A stretch of 64,000 nt of DNA from Planctomycetota bacterium. Lineage in GTDB: Bacteria; Planctomycetota; SZUA-567. How positions within the stretch are numbered: position 1 is the first letter of the stretch; every line of letters begins with the position of its first letter. This document shows positions 24,846 to 33,381 of the stretch, one piece after another. Under the pieces are notes generated by a model, which ran no database searches, was not told where the DNA came from, and was given only the letters and a program-made list of their open reading frames with translations. The stretch is taken from assembly GCA_031254915.1 (NCBI GenBank), contig JAIRTL010000123.1, positions 37,759-101,758 of the forward strand. The letters run 5' to 3'. The position numbers and the translations under genes were made by a program.

Positions 24846-27271
24846 CCAGACGGGAATTCAAACACCTCATTGCCAAACGCCCGGTCATTCTCGACGGCTC
24901 CACCGGCACGGAACTGGTGCGGCGCGGACTGCCCCCCGGCGCGTGTCCGGAAAAGTGGGTCCTCGACAACCCGGACTCGATCCAGGACCTGCACCGGGAA
25001 TACCGGAGCGCCGGTTCCGACATCATCCTCGCCTGCACCTTCGGCGCCAACCGCCTCAAGCTCGCCGATCACGGTCTCGAGCGCGCGGTATGCGAAATGA
25101 ACGTCGAACTTGTCAAGATTTCCCGGGCCGTCGTCGGCGATACCCCGCTGTTCGCCGACATGTCCCCCACCGGCGCCATGGTGGAACCGTTCGGGGAGCT
25201 TCCGTTCGAGGAGGCGGTGGCGGTTTACCGGGAACAGGCGGAAGCGCTTCTTCTCGGCGGCGTCGACGGCTTCATGATCGAAACGATGTTCGACGTTCAG
25301 GAAGCCAGGGCGGCGCTCCTTGCGGTGCGGGACGTTTCCGACCTTCCCGTATTCGTCAGCATGACCTTCGGCGAGGACGGCGTCTCCATCACCGGCACGC
25401 CGCCGGACGCGGCTCTCGTGACGATCCAGGCCCTCGGCCCCGACGCGGCAGGCTGCAACTGTTCGAGCGGCCCGGACGGCGTGCGCGTTCACCTCGAGGC
25501 GATGCTCCGCCGCGCCCGCGTACCGCTTCTCGCCAAACCGAACGCCGGCATACCGCGCGTCGTCGGCGGCGCGGTCGAATACGACGTTCTTCCGGACGAG
25601 TTCGCCGCCGCCATGGCCGGCTTCGCGGAAATGGGCGTCCGCGTGCTTGGCGGCTGCTGCGGCACGACTCCGGCGCACATCCGGGCGCTCGCCGGCCGAC
25701 TCGCGGGCGGCGGCTATCCCTCGCCCCCCCTTTCCCCCGCTTCGGCCGTCTCTTCGGCGCGGAGTCTCGTCGACCTGACCGTCGCCGCCGACCCAGGGCT
25801 TATCCTCATAGGCGAACGCATCAATCCGACCGGCAAAAAGGCATTCCAGGCCGAACTCCTCGCCGGGGATCTTTCCGGCGTCGACCGTTTCGCCGAGGAG
25901 CAGTCCGCAGCCGGCGCCAATCTGCTCGATCTCAATCTCGGCCTCGGCGGCCTCGACGAACCGGCCGTCATGCGCCAGGCGGCGGGCATGCTTGCCGTCT
26001 CCTCCACCGCCCCGATCGCGGTCGACACGGTGGATCCGGAAGCGATGGAGCGGGCGCTTCGCGTCTATCCGGGGCGCGCGCTCGTCAATTCGATCTCGGC
26101 CGAGGAAAACCGGATCGGAAAACTTCTCCCCGTAGCCGCCCGCTACGGCAGCGCGCTTATCGTGCTTCCCGTCGGCGCGGGATTTGCCCCGCCCCGCCCC
26201 CCCGACCGGCTTGCCGTCGCCAAGGGCATTCTCGCCGAAATCGCCCGCTACGACGTGCCGGAAGCCGATCTGCTCGTCGACGGCCTGGCGATGACCGTCA
26301 GCGCCGACCCGGCGGCGGGCCTTAACGCGCTCGAGTTCCTCGACCTTTGCGCCCGTGAGCTCGGCCTTCACACCCTCCTGGGCCTATCGAACGTCTCCTT
26401 CGGCATGCCGGAGCGCAAATGGCTGAATTCCGTCTTTCTCGCCATGGCGATGGCGCGCGGACTCCGCGCCGTGATTGCCAATCCGTCGGCGGAACTGATC
26501 CGCGAGACACGGCTTTCCGCGGACGCGCTGATGGGCAGGACAAACGCCGTCGGCGCCTATCTTGAACGGTTCGCTCCGAAGCCGGGCGAATCCGCGCGCC
26601 GGAAAACGCTGGGCAAAACAGCCACCCCGGCGGAACTCGCGGCGCGGGCGGTCCTCAAGGGCGAATACGCGAGGGCGGCCGCGTTGACACGCGACGCCCT
26701 CGCCTCCGGCATGGCAGCGAGCGCGCTCGTGTCCGACCATCTCGTGCCCGCCATCGTCCGCGCCGGCGATCTGTTCGAAAAAAAGGAATACTTCCTTCCG
26801 CAACTCATGCTCGCCGGCGAAGCCATGCGCCGCGCCCTCGCCGAGGCGGAACCGCAGCTCGAAAAGGAACGCGGCGGCGGCGCGGACTATGCCCGCAAGG
26901 GCACGGTTGTGATGGCGACAGTCAAAGGGGACGTCCACGACATCGGCAAAAACATGGTCTCCCTGATGCTCCGGAACAACGGCTTCGAGGTGCACGATCT
27001 AGGCAAGGACGTTCCGGCGGAGACGATAATCGCCGAGGCGGCGGAACGCAACGCCGACATCGTCGGCCTGTCCGCCCTCATGACGACGACCCTCGCCGCC
27101 ATGCGGGAGACGATAGCGGAGTGTAAAAAAGCGGGACTCAGGGTGAAATACATGGTCGGCGGCGCCGCTGTGACGGCGGCATTCGCCAGGGAAATCGGTG
27201 CCGACGCGTACGCCCAGGACGCCGTTCTCGCCGTCAAGGCGGCGGAGGAGCTTGTCGGCGCGGCGAAATGA
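24842..27271 (+). CDS. metH: Cobalamin-dependent methionine synthase, short form
   Basis: MetH transfers a methyl group from methyltetrahydrofolate to homocysteine through bound cobalamin. The 809 residues give three modules. The homocysteine-binding barrel has its zinc cysteines in CNCSSGP (near 204) and GGCCGTTP (near 271). The pterin-binding barrel covers about 310-570 (LILIGERINPTGKK). The cobalamin domain carries the cap region and GDVHDIGKN, with the cobalt-ligating His near 699. The C-terminal SAM-dependent reactivation domain of long MetH enzymes is absent; such short forms are known in anaerobes and need a separate reactivator. It is coupled to thpR, and metF follows. Confidence 0.95.
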   Translation: MTRREFKHLIAKRPVILDGSTGTELVRRGLPPGACPEKWVLDNPDSIQDLHREYRSAGSDIILACTFGANRLKLADHGLERAVCEMNVELVKISRAVVGDTPLFADMSPTGAMVEPFGELPFEEAVAVYREQAEALLLGGVDGFMIETMFDVQEARAALLAVRDVSDLPVFVSMTFGEDGVSITGTPPDAALVTIQALGPDAAGCNCSSGPDGVRVHLEAMLRRARVPLLAKPNAGIPRVVGGAVEYDVLPDEFAAAMAGFAEMGVRVLGGCCGTTPAHIRALAGRLAGGGYPSPPLSPASAVSSARSLVDLTVAADPGLILIGERINPTGKKAFQAELLAGDLSGVDRFAEEQSAAGANLLDLNLGLGGLDEPAVMRQAAGMLAVSSTAPIAVDTVDPEAMERALRVYPGRALVNSISAEENRIGKLLPVAARYGSALIVLPVGAGFAPPRPPDRLAVAKGILAEIARYDVPEADLLVDGLAMTVSADPAAGLNALEFLDLCARELGLHTLLGLSNVSFGMPERKWLNSVFLAMAMARGLRAVIANPSAELIRETRLSADALMGRTNAVGAYLERFAPKPGESARRKTLGKTATPAELAARAVLKGEYARAAALTRDALASGMAASALVSDHLVPAIVRAGDLFEKKEYFLPQLMLAGEAMRRALAEAEPQLEKERGGGADYARKGTVVMATVKGDVHDIGKNMVSLMLRNNGFEVHDLGKDVPAETIIAEAAERNADIVGLSALMTTTLAAMRETIAECKKAGLRVKYMVGGAAVTAAFAREIGADAYAQDAVLAVKAAEELVGAAK

Positions 27272-27373
27272 GGCGAACGAATCCGGCGGCAAATGACATC
27301 GAGAGCATGTTTTGAATCTTCGTGGATATCTGGAGTGCGTTGCGCCCGGTATAACACGCTGCAGGAGAACGAT

Positions 27374-28267
27374 ATGGCGACGACAAGCGTTGTCGAGACG
27401 ATGCGCGGGCGGCTGTTCCGGCGTGATCCGGTGTTCTCCTTCGAATTTTTTCCGCCCAGGGACGCGAAGGGCGAGGAGACGCTGGCGAGGGCAATGGCCG
27501 AGCTCGCGCCGCTCAATCCAGCTTTCGTTTCCGTCACATGCGGCGCCGCCGGCGCCACCCGCCACCTCACCCGGGATCTGGTCTGTTCGCTCCAGAGCAG
27601 ACACTCCTTCGGCGTCATGGCGCACATCACGGCGGTCGGGCATTCGCGCGAGGAGTTGGCGGAATTGGTGAAGGATTATCATTCCCGCGGCATCAGGAGC
27701 TTCCTCGCCCTCCGGGGCGATCCGCCGCGCGACGAGCCGGACTGGACGCCGCGCCCGAACCAGGCGAAAAACGCCGCCGAAGTGGTACAGATCATTCGCG
27801 GGCTGTTTCCCGACGTCTCAATCGGCGTCGCCGGCTATCCCGAAACGCACCCCGAGGCGGAAAGCGTCGAAAGCGACCTTCGCTATCTTCGCGTAAAAGT
27901 CGAGGCGGGGGCGGATTTCGTCGTCACACAAATGTTCTTCGACAACGCCGGATATTTCGCCTACGAACACCGGGCGAGAAAAATCGGCGTCAAGGCGCCG
28001 ATCCTCCCCGGAATCATGCCGATCACCCGCGCCGGACAGATCGAACGCTTTCAAAGCATGTGCAGGGTCGAGATTCCGGAACAGCTTCGCCTCGCCATCG
28101 GTTCAAAAGACGATCCGCACCGGATCAGGGAAATCGGCATCTCCTTCGCCGCCGCCCAGTGCGCGGATCTGTTGCGCCGGGGAGCGCCCGGAATCCATTT
28201 TTTCACGCTGAATCAGTCGCGCGCCGGCCACGCCGTCTTCGCGGCGCTTCAGGCGATGGGGTGGTGA
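27374..28267 (+). CDS. metF: Methylenetetrahydrofolate reductase
   Basis: MetF reduces 5,10-methylene- to 5-methyltetrahydrofolate, supplying MetH. The 297-residue protein shows the flavoprotein barrel with FSFEFFPPRD near the N-terminus, VTCGAAGATRHLT, LALRGDPP and TQMFFDNAGYF, all typical. I chose the ATG at 27374, preceded by AGGAG at 6 nt, over an upstream ATG that adds unconserved sequence. It lies about 100 nt after metH. The order metH-metF ties methyl-folate production to its use, and glycine cleavage genes further along feed the same folate pool. Confidence 0.95.
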   Translation: MATTSVVETMRGRLFRRDPVFSFEFFPPRDAKGEETLARAMAELAPLNPAFVSVTCGAAGATRHLTRDLVCSLQSRHSFGVMAHITAVGHSREELAELVKDYHSRGIRSFLALRGDPPRDEPDWTPRPNQAKNAAEVVQIIRGLFPDVSIGVAGYPETHPEAESVESDLRYLRVKVEAGADFVVTQMFFDNAGYFAYEHRARKIGVKAPILPGIMPITRAGQIERFQSMCRVEIPEQLRLAIGSKDDPHRIREIGISFAAAQCADLLRRGAPGIHFFTLNQSRAGHAVFAALQAMGW

Positions 28268-28276
28268 ATACGGGAT

Positions 28277-28417
28277 TCATGCACGGAACGGCCCCATGGA
28301 ACGAAGCGCCTTGTCGATCGCCTCTCCCGCAATGAGGACTGCGGCATCAAGTTGAAGCGCCGACCCCGTCCACGGAACATAACCGCGTCTTCCCGCGCGT
28401 CTCGACCCGACGTCCAT
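28277..28417 (-). CDS. Candidate small protein (46 aa) downstream of sfsA
   Basis: This short frame starts at an ATG preceded by GGGGAGG and lies 49 nt after the sfsA stop on the same strand. The product has a plain helical-looking core (GSALQLDAAVLIAGEAIDKA). It could be a real small gene of the LUD-sfsA transcript or the tail of a lost gene. I do not recognise it. Confidence 0.3.
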   Translation of the reverse strand: MDVGSRRAGRRGYVPWTGSALQLDAAVLIAGEAIDKALRSMGPFRA

Positions 28418-28466
28418 GAACCTCCCCATCGGAACACGTCACTGCCGGGCCGAAAAGGCGGCTTAC

Positions 28467-29207
28467 TTAAAGGCGGACCGGCAAACGCGGCCCGACGTGG
28501 GTCATGTCCAGGCCAAGGCGCGCCCGATATGCGAGTATTTCAACGCTGTTCGAGATGGCGCGGCGAAGCGCCCTCCCCCATTCCGGGTCGATATGATCCG
28601 CCGGCGAAAACGCGGTCGCATCGCCGCGCTGGACAAGGAGGAACAAGACGGCCCGCTCGCCGCGCGAAACGGCAATCTCGAGCTCTCCCAGATGCTTCGT
28701 GCCGCGCGCGGTGACGGCGTCGGGGAAGTACGCGACGCCGTCTTCCGCGAGAGAGCAATTCTTTATTTCCACATAGGCTTTTCCCCGCTCCGGCGACGAC
28801 AACATGAGGTCGAGTCGGCTTGATCCAAAACCGACTTCGCTTCTGGCCGCGTCATAATCGGCAAGTTCGGGGATTTTTCCGCAAAGAACGGCGTTTTTGA
28901 CCAACCGGTTCGGCACGCCCGTGTTCACCCCGACAAGGGCGGTGGGCATATCGATCATCTCGAGAGTGAAAGGATGCTTCCTCCCCCTGCCCTCGTGGCG
29001 CGACAGCCAGACGGTGCGGCCGGGTTCGCTGCACCCGAGCATGGTTCCCGTGTTCGCGGTATGCGCGACGATGGCGGCGCCGTCGTCGAGGACGACGTCG
29101 GCGAGGAAGCGCTTGTAACGTCGGACGAGCGTTCCCTTGGCAAGCGGTCCCCAATACAGGCCGCCGTCCGGCGCGGGCTCGAGGTATGCGCGCCGCTCCC
29201 CCCGCAT
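28467..29207 (-). CDS. sfsA: SfsA family DNA-binding/sugar fermentation stimulation protein
   Basis: The 246-residue product matches SfsA, a protein with an OB-like N-terminal domain and a nuclease-like C-terminal domain, linked in E. coli to maltose gene expression. Key blocks are VAHTANTGTMLGCSEPG near residue 48, NRLVKNAVLCGKIPEL, EVGFGSSRLDLML and EIKNCSLAEDGVAYFPDAVT, the last two being the PD-(D/E)xK-like region. Its ATG overlaps the stop of the LUD-domain gene by one base, so translation is coupled. The biochemical role is uncertain. Confidence 0.92.
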   Translation of the reverse strand: MRGERRAYLEPAPDGGLYWGPLAKGTLVRRYKRFLADVVLDDGAAIVAHTANTGTMLGCSEPGRTVWLSRHEGRGRKHPFTLEMIDMPTALVGVNTGVPNRLVKNAVLCGKIPELADYDAARSEVGFGSSRLDLMLSSPERGKAYVEIKNCSLAEDGVAYFPDAVTARGTKHLGELEIAVSRGERAVLFLLVQRGDATAFSPADHIDPEWGRALRRAISNSVEILAYRARLGLDMTHVGPRLPVRL

Positions 29208-29806
29208 CAGTATCCGAGGTCCTCGTCGACGAGAACGACTTCGGTATGCGCTGCGCCGGACATCGGCCGCATGTGAATGACCATGGAACGGCAGATGCGA
29301 TTCGGGCTGGCGCAGTCGTGACAGCGGAGATCCTTCGCGCACGGCAGATCGAGGCCGAGCCGTTCCGCGTTTTTCGGCGACGCGACGTTCCGCGCACGAG
29401 CGACGGCGGACGCCAGGTCCGGGGCCACCTTGTTCCCGCCGATGACGAAATAGACGGTGCGGGGATGGTAGAGGCTGCACGCGAGGCGGTTGCCGGTGCC
29501 GTCGATGTTCACCATTTCCCCGGTCTCGGCGACGGCGTTGGCTGAGGTGAGAAAAACAGTGAACTCGGCGACGCGGCCGCGTTCCTCCTCGCCTTTTCCC
29601 CGCCAGTGCCAGACGACCGTGTTCTTCTTTTCGAGCGCCTCGTACAAGCCCAGTTCGTCAAGCGTGACGGAGCCGCCGAAACCGACCGTCTCGCCGGAAA
29701 GCGCATCGACCAGGTGGCTGACGGCGTCCCCCCGGGAAGCGAACCGGGACACCGCGTAGCCGCGCTTCGACAAATTCCTTTCCAGCGTATCCAGGCTTGC
29801 CGCCAT
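29207..29806 (-). CDS. LUD domain protein (LutC/YkgG-like)
   Basis: The 199-residue protein is a LUD domain, the fold found in LutB/LutC of lactate oxidation complexes. The SETVGFGGSVTLDELGLYEAL segment near residue 35 and YFVIGGNKVAPDLASAVARARNVASPKNAERLG near 125 are typical, as is a C-terminal CxxC-type stretch (CAKDLRCHDCASPNRIC) that may hold a metal or cluster. No lutA or lutB is adjacent, so a lactate role is not supported. It is followed by sfsA with 1-nt overlap and preceded by the HerA-like gene by 22 nt. The start ATG has GGAG upstream. Confidence 0.85.
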   Translation of the reverse strand: MAASLDTLERNLSKRGYAVSRFASRGDAVSHLVDALSGETVGFGGSVTLDELGLYEALEKKNTVVWHWRGKGEEERGRVAEFTVFLTSANAVAETGEMVNIDGTGNRLACSLYHPRTVYFVIGGNKVAPDLASAVARARNVASPKNAERLGLDLPCAKDLRCHDCASPNRICRSMVIHMRPMSGAAHTEVVLVDEDLGY

Positions 29807-29828
29807 GTCGTTCTCCGGCCATTACCGG

Positions 29829-31301
29829 CTATTTTTTGCCAAACAGGGTTCCGAGAATGCCGCGCAGCAGCGAGCGCCCGATCTGGTTGGCGAAGTTGCG
29901 CGAAATGCTTTGCTGCGTCTTTTTCGCGAAGTCGCCGACGATTTCTTCCGCAAGGCTTTTTTGCGGCTTCGCTTTTGCCGCCTTCTTCGCCTCCATCGCT
30001 TCGTTGCGCCTGAGAATCCGGGCGGTGAGGACTTCGTATGCGGACTCGCGGTCGATCTGGCGCTCGTATTGTCCGTGGAGGAGGGACTTCTGGATCAGGC
30101 GTTGCCGTTCCTCGGGTGAGATCGGACCGATCCGGCTTTGCGGGGGAAGCATGGTCGCGCGTTCCACCATCACCGGAGCGCCCTTGACGTCGAGGAGCGA
30201 CACCAGCGCCTCGCCGACATGGAGATCGGTGATGGCGTCCTCGGTTCTGAAAGCGGGATTGGCGCGGAACGCCTGGGCCGCGGCCCGAACCGCTTTCTGT
30301 TCGCCCGGCGTGTAGGCGCGCAGCGCATGCTGGACGCGGTTGCCGAGCTGCGCGAGGACGGTCTCCGGGACGTCGGCGGGGTTTTGGGTGATGAAGAACA
30401 CGCCCACGCCTTTCGATCGGATCAGCCTCGCGGTCTGTTCGATCCGTTCAAGCAGCGGCTTCGGCGCGTTCGAAAAAATAAGATGCGCCTCGTCGAAGAA
30501 AAGCGCCAGCTTGGGCTGCTCGAGATCGCCGACCTCGGGAAGCGACTCGTGCAGATCGGAAAGAAGCCAGAGAAGAAAGCTGCCATAGACGCGCGGCGAC
30601 TGCATGAGCTTGTCCGCCGCGAGGATGTTCACCACGCCCTTGCCCTGCGACCGGCGCATAAGGTCCTGGATTTGCAGCGCCGGCTCGCCGAAAAAGTTGT
30701 CGCCGCCCTGCCCCTCGAGCGAGACAAGCCCGCGCTGGATCGCCCCCAGCGTCGTCGGCGCCATATTGCCGTGGCTGGCGGTGAATTCGGCCCGGTTCTG
30801 GGATATGTATTCGGTGAGCTTGCGAAGGTCCTTGAGGTCGAGCAGAAGGAGGCCGTTGTCGTCCGCGATGCGGAACAGCAATTCCAGCACGCCGCCTTGC
30901 GTGTCGTTAAGGTCGAGAACGCGGCTGAGGAGAAGCGGTCCCATCTCGGAAATGGTCGTCCGCAAAGGATGTCCCTGCTCTCCGAAAACATCCCAGAAGC
31001 AGACAGGACACCCTTGGGGCTCGAAGCCGTCCGCCGCCAGGCCGAGGCTTTCCACCCGCTCCCCCACCTTGCCCCCGAGGGATCCGGATTGCGATATCCC
31101 CGAGACGTCCCCCTTGATGTCCGTGATGAAGACGGGCACGCCGAGGGCGGAAAGCGATTCCGCGATCACCTGGAGGGAGACGGTCTTGCCGGTGCCGGTG
31201 GCGCCGGCAACAAGGCCGTGGCGACTACACATCGATGGGAGAAGATACAGAGACGCATCCCGGTTTCTCGCGATGAGCGGACGGTTTTCCTTGTCGAGCA
31301 T
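29829..31301 (-). CDS. HerA-like ATPase (DUF853/YjgR family)
   Basis: The 490-residue protein is a P-loop ATPase related to HerA/FtsK. Walker A is GATGTGKTVSLQ near residue 34 and Walker B is LALFFDEAHLIF near residue 262, followed by the GVGVFFITQNPADVPETVL sensor block typical of YjgR-like proteins. The C-terminal 90 residues are Lys/Ala-rich and helical. HerA relatives move or process DNA; the YjgR branch has no settled function. No nuclease partner (NurA-like) is adjacent. It probably starts the transcript that continues into the LUD and sfsA genes. Confidence 0.87.
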   Translation of the reverse strand: MLDKENRPLIARNRDASLYLLPSMCSRHGLVAGATGTGKTVSLQVIAESLSALGVPVFITDIKGDVSGISQSGSLGGKVGERVESLGLAADGFEPQGCPVCFWDVFGEQGHPLRTTISEMGPLLLSRVLDLNDTQGGVLELLFRIADDNGLLLLDLKDLRKLTEYISQNRAEFTASHGNMAPTTLGAIQRGLVSLEGQGGDNFFGEPALQIQDLMRRSQGKGVVNILAADKLMQSPRVYGSFLLWLLSDLHESLPEVGDLEQPKLALFFDEAHLIFSNAPKPLLERIEQTARLIRSKGVGVFFITQNPADVPETVLAQLGNRVQHALRAYTPGEQKAVRAAAQAFRANPAFRTEDAITDLHVGEALVSLLDVKGAPVMVERATMLPPQSRIGPISPEERQRLIQKSLLHGQYERQIDRESAYEVLTARILRRNEAMEAKKAAKAKPQKSLAEEIVGDFAKKTQQSISRNFANQIGRSLLRGILGTLFGKK

Positions 31302-31445
31302 GGCATTCTCCTGTCAGCCGCAGCCAAACCCCGCCACCAGTATAGGTGAACCTGCGGACTACTCAAACCCGAAAACCGCTTCGACTGAATTTCCGTTCCC
31401 CGCTCGTCGATAACACATGATGAATCGTTGCGTTACGGAGCTCGC

Positions 31446-32519
31446 ATGAATTCGGAAATCCTTGTTCTCGGACTTGAAAAATCTGACGGTCTCCTCGTCG
31501 CGACCTGCCTGACGCGGATGAATATGGAGCCGTCACTCGCCGACTGGCTGCGCTTCAAACCGAAGTCCAGATCGCGGCGGCCTCCGCTTGCCGCCGTCGT
31601 CGGCGGCGAGAACCTCGAACCGGGAACCGAAGCCGAAGCGTTTTCCCGGTTGAGACGATATTTCGGCGCCGCGTTCCCGATCATCGCGGTCGGACGAAGC
31701 AACAAGTTCGGCGATTTCGCCGCGCTTATAGACGCCGGCGCGGACGATTGCCTTCCGCCGCGTCCGGATCCGGACATGGTGTGCAGAAAATTGCTGCGCC
31801 GTCTCGCCGACGCGAACGCCGGTTCTATCTTCTCCGAAGACGATGCGCCTGAAGCGCTGTTGACCGCCTTTTCGGCCGCCGAACGCGAAGGAACGCTTGG
31901 CGACAGGGTGAAGGTACATCCCGGCGCCGCGCCGCGCCTGCCCAGGTTTCGCCGTCTCGCGCCGCCTGATGCCGGCTGGCGGGGCGTTCTCACAGCCGAT
32001 CTTGTCGAGCGCTATTCCGTCTCCCGTCCTGACAGTTATCTGTCGTGGAACCGACTGCATCTGTTCCGGCTCCCCGATCCGTCCGAATACGCGGTTCGGG
32101 AAAAGGTCGTACTGCGCCGCGCCGGACCTCCCATGGCGGCTGCCGTGGACCGCTCCGGGCTTCCCGGCGGTCCGGACGTGTATCTTGTCGTTCCGCCGGA
32201 AGGCGTTCCGGCCGGCTTCCTCTGCGCCCTCCTCAACAGTCGACTTGCCGATTTCTACTTCAATCGCCTCGCCTCGGCCGAGGGCGGCCGCCTCAGACTC
32301 GACGCCATCCGGCGCTTCCCTATTCCCGACATCGACCGGCGCGCCATGAACGACCTGTCGAAAATCGCCGGCTTGCTCGCGCATTACGGCGCCAATCCCA
32401 AAAGCTGGATAGACCGCCAGACACGCGACGAACTCGCGGACAAGGCGGAAGAAATGGTCTTCGACATGTACGGGGTGCATCCGGGCGCGCGCAGAGAGCT
32501 TGAGGCGCTGCATTTCTGA
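31446..32519 (+). CDS. Receiver-like domain fused to a TaqI-C-like specificity domain
   Basis: This 357-residue protein does not match a single known family. Residues 1-125 look like a CheY-type receiver (ILVLGLEKSDGLLVATCL, PPLAAVVGGENL, FPIIAVGRSNKFG, LIDAGADDCLPP) but lack the usual acidic pair and phosphoacceptor aspartate. From about 178 to 320 it resembles the C-terminal target-recognition domain of TaqI/Eco57I-type methylases (SYLSWNRLHLFRLPDP, REKVVLRRAGPPMAAAVD, GFLCALLNSRLADFYFN, LDAIRRFPIPDID). No methylase catalytic motif is present. I used the ATG at 31446 with ACGGAG upstream. It is divergent from the HerA-like gene. Function unknown. Confidence 0.65.
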   Translation: MNSEILVLGLEKSDGLLVATCLTRMNMEPSLADWLRFKPKSRSRRPPLAAVVGGENLEPGTEAEAFSRLRRYFGAAFPIIAVGRSNKFGDFAALIDAGADDCLPPRPDPDMVCRKLLRRLADANAGSIFSEDDAPEALLTAFSAAEREGTLGDRVKVHPGAAPRLPRFRRLAPPDAGWRGVLTADLVERYSVSRPDSYLSWNRLHLFRLPDPSEYAVREKVVLRRAGPPMAAAVDRSGLPGGPDVYLVVPPEGVPAGFLCALLNSRLADFYFNRLASAEGGRLRLDAIRRFPIPDIDRRAMNDLSKIAGLLAHYGANPKSWIDRQTRDELADKAEEMVFDMYGVHPGARRELEALHF

Positions 32520-32571
32520 CAAGGGCGCGCGGCGGTTCCGGCATGAAGCAAACTCCGTCTTTCACGTAAAC

Positions 32572-33381
32572 CTACCCGTTTTTTCGGGCATTCACCGCCG
32601 CGACGCCGGCGATGAGCGCCGCCCTCGAAAGGCCGATTCCGGGATCCGCGTCCAGGTACGCGTCCACGCACTCGGACTGGAGACGCCCCGAAAGACGGGC
32701 GTTCCGGAAGAACTGCGCCAAGTCCTTCATCGCCGAACGGGTGAACAACGGACCGCGCACAAATCCGCAGCCGCCGAAGTCGATCAGGCGAAGGTCGATG
32801 CCGCCGCCGGCGGCGGCGCGCCAGAGCATATTTTTCGGTTTATAGGCGTGATGGTAGAGGCGGACGCGGTGCAGAACGGCGAGATAGCGCATCGCGGTCA
32901 GCGCGAAAAGTTCGCGGCGGCCGTCGTCGATGTCGTCGCCGCCTGAATAATCGTCGAGGAACCGGGTGATGGTGAATGAATGATCCCAGCGCCATCCGAT
33001 CCGCACTTCGCCGACGGCGAGAAATTCGGCGGTCGGAAGGCCGAGACGACCCAAAAGATGATAAAAGGCGGATTCGCGCGAATTCGACGTCGGATGGACG
33101 AGATGGACAAGCTGCCTGCGCCCGACCGTCCATTTGACGGCGACGGAGCCGCCTGAGTCTTCCGAAACGCCCGGCAGGTATGCGCGGTACACCGTGTTGG
33201 GGGTTCCGCAATAGATGACTTTGGCCTGGCGCAACGTTTCCGGATCGTCGACGACGCGCTTCGCCGCCGCCTCGAAGCCGGGAACCGCATAACGCCAACT
33301 CGCGCGCGGCCTGTGCCCCATATGCCGGAGCGCTTCGGCGAACCAGCGCCGCGCGTTTCCCGGCGCCGACGCGGCGCTCAC
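32572..33381 (-). CDS. LPS kinase of the Kdo/WaaP (InaA-like) family, second copy
   Basis: The 269-residue product has the protein-kinase-like fold of Kdo/heptose kinases that phosphorylate the LPS inner core. Visible features are the nucleotide-binding lysine region (GSVAVKWTV), VRLYHHAYKPKNMLWR in place of the catalytic HxDxxxxN loop, and LRLIDFGGCGF as the metal-binding motif. The start is a GTG at 33381 overlapping the stop of the first copy by 4 nt (GTGA). It is about the same size as its neighbour and alignable with it, so it looks like a tandem duplication. It is the last gene of a three-kinase operon. Confidence 0.82.
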   Translation of the reverse strand: MSAASAPGNARRWFAEALRHMGHRPRASWRYAVPGFEAAAKRVVDDPETLRQAKVIYCGTPNTVYRAYLPGVSEDSGGSVAVKWTVGRRQLVHLVHPTSNSRESAFYHLLGRLGLPTAEFLAVGEVRIGWRWDHSFTITRFLDDYSGGDDIDDGRRELFALTAMRYLAVLHRVRLYHHAYKPKNMLWRAAAGGGIDLRLIDFGGCGFVRGPLFTRSAMKDLAQFFRNARLSGRLQSECVDAYLDADPGIGLSRAALIAGVAAVNARKNG

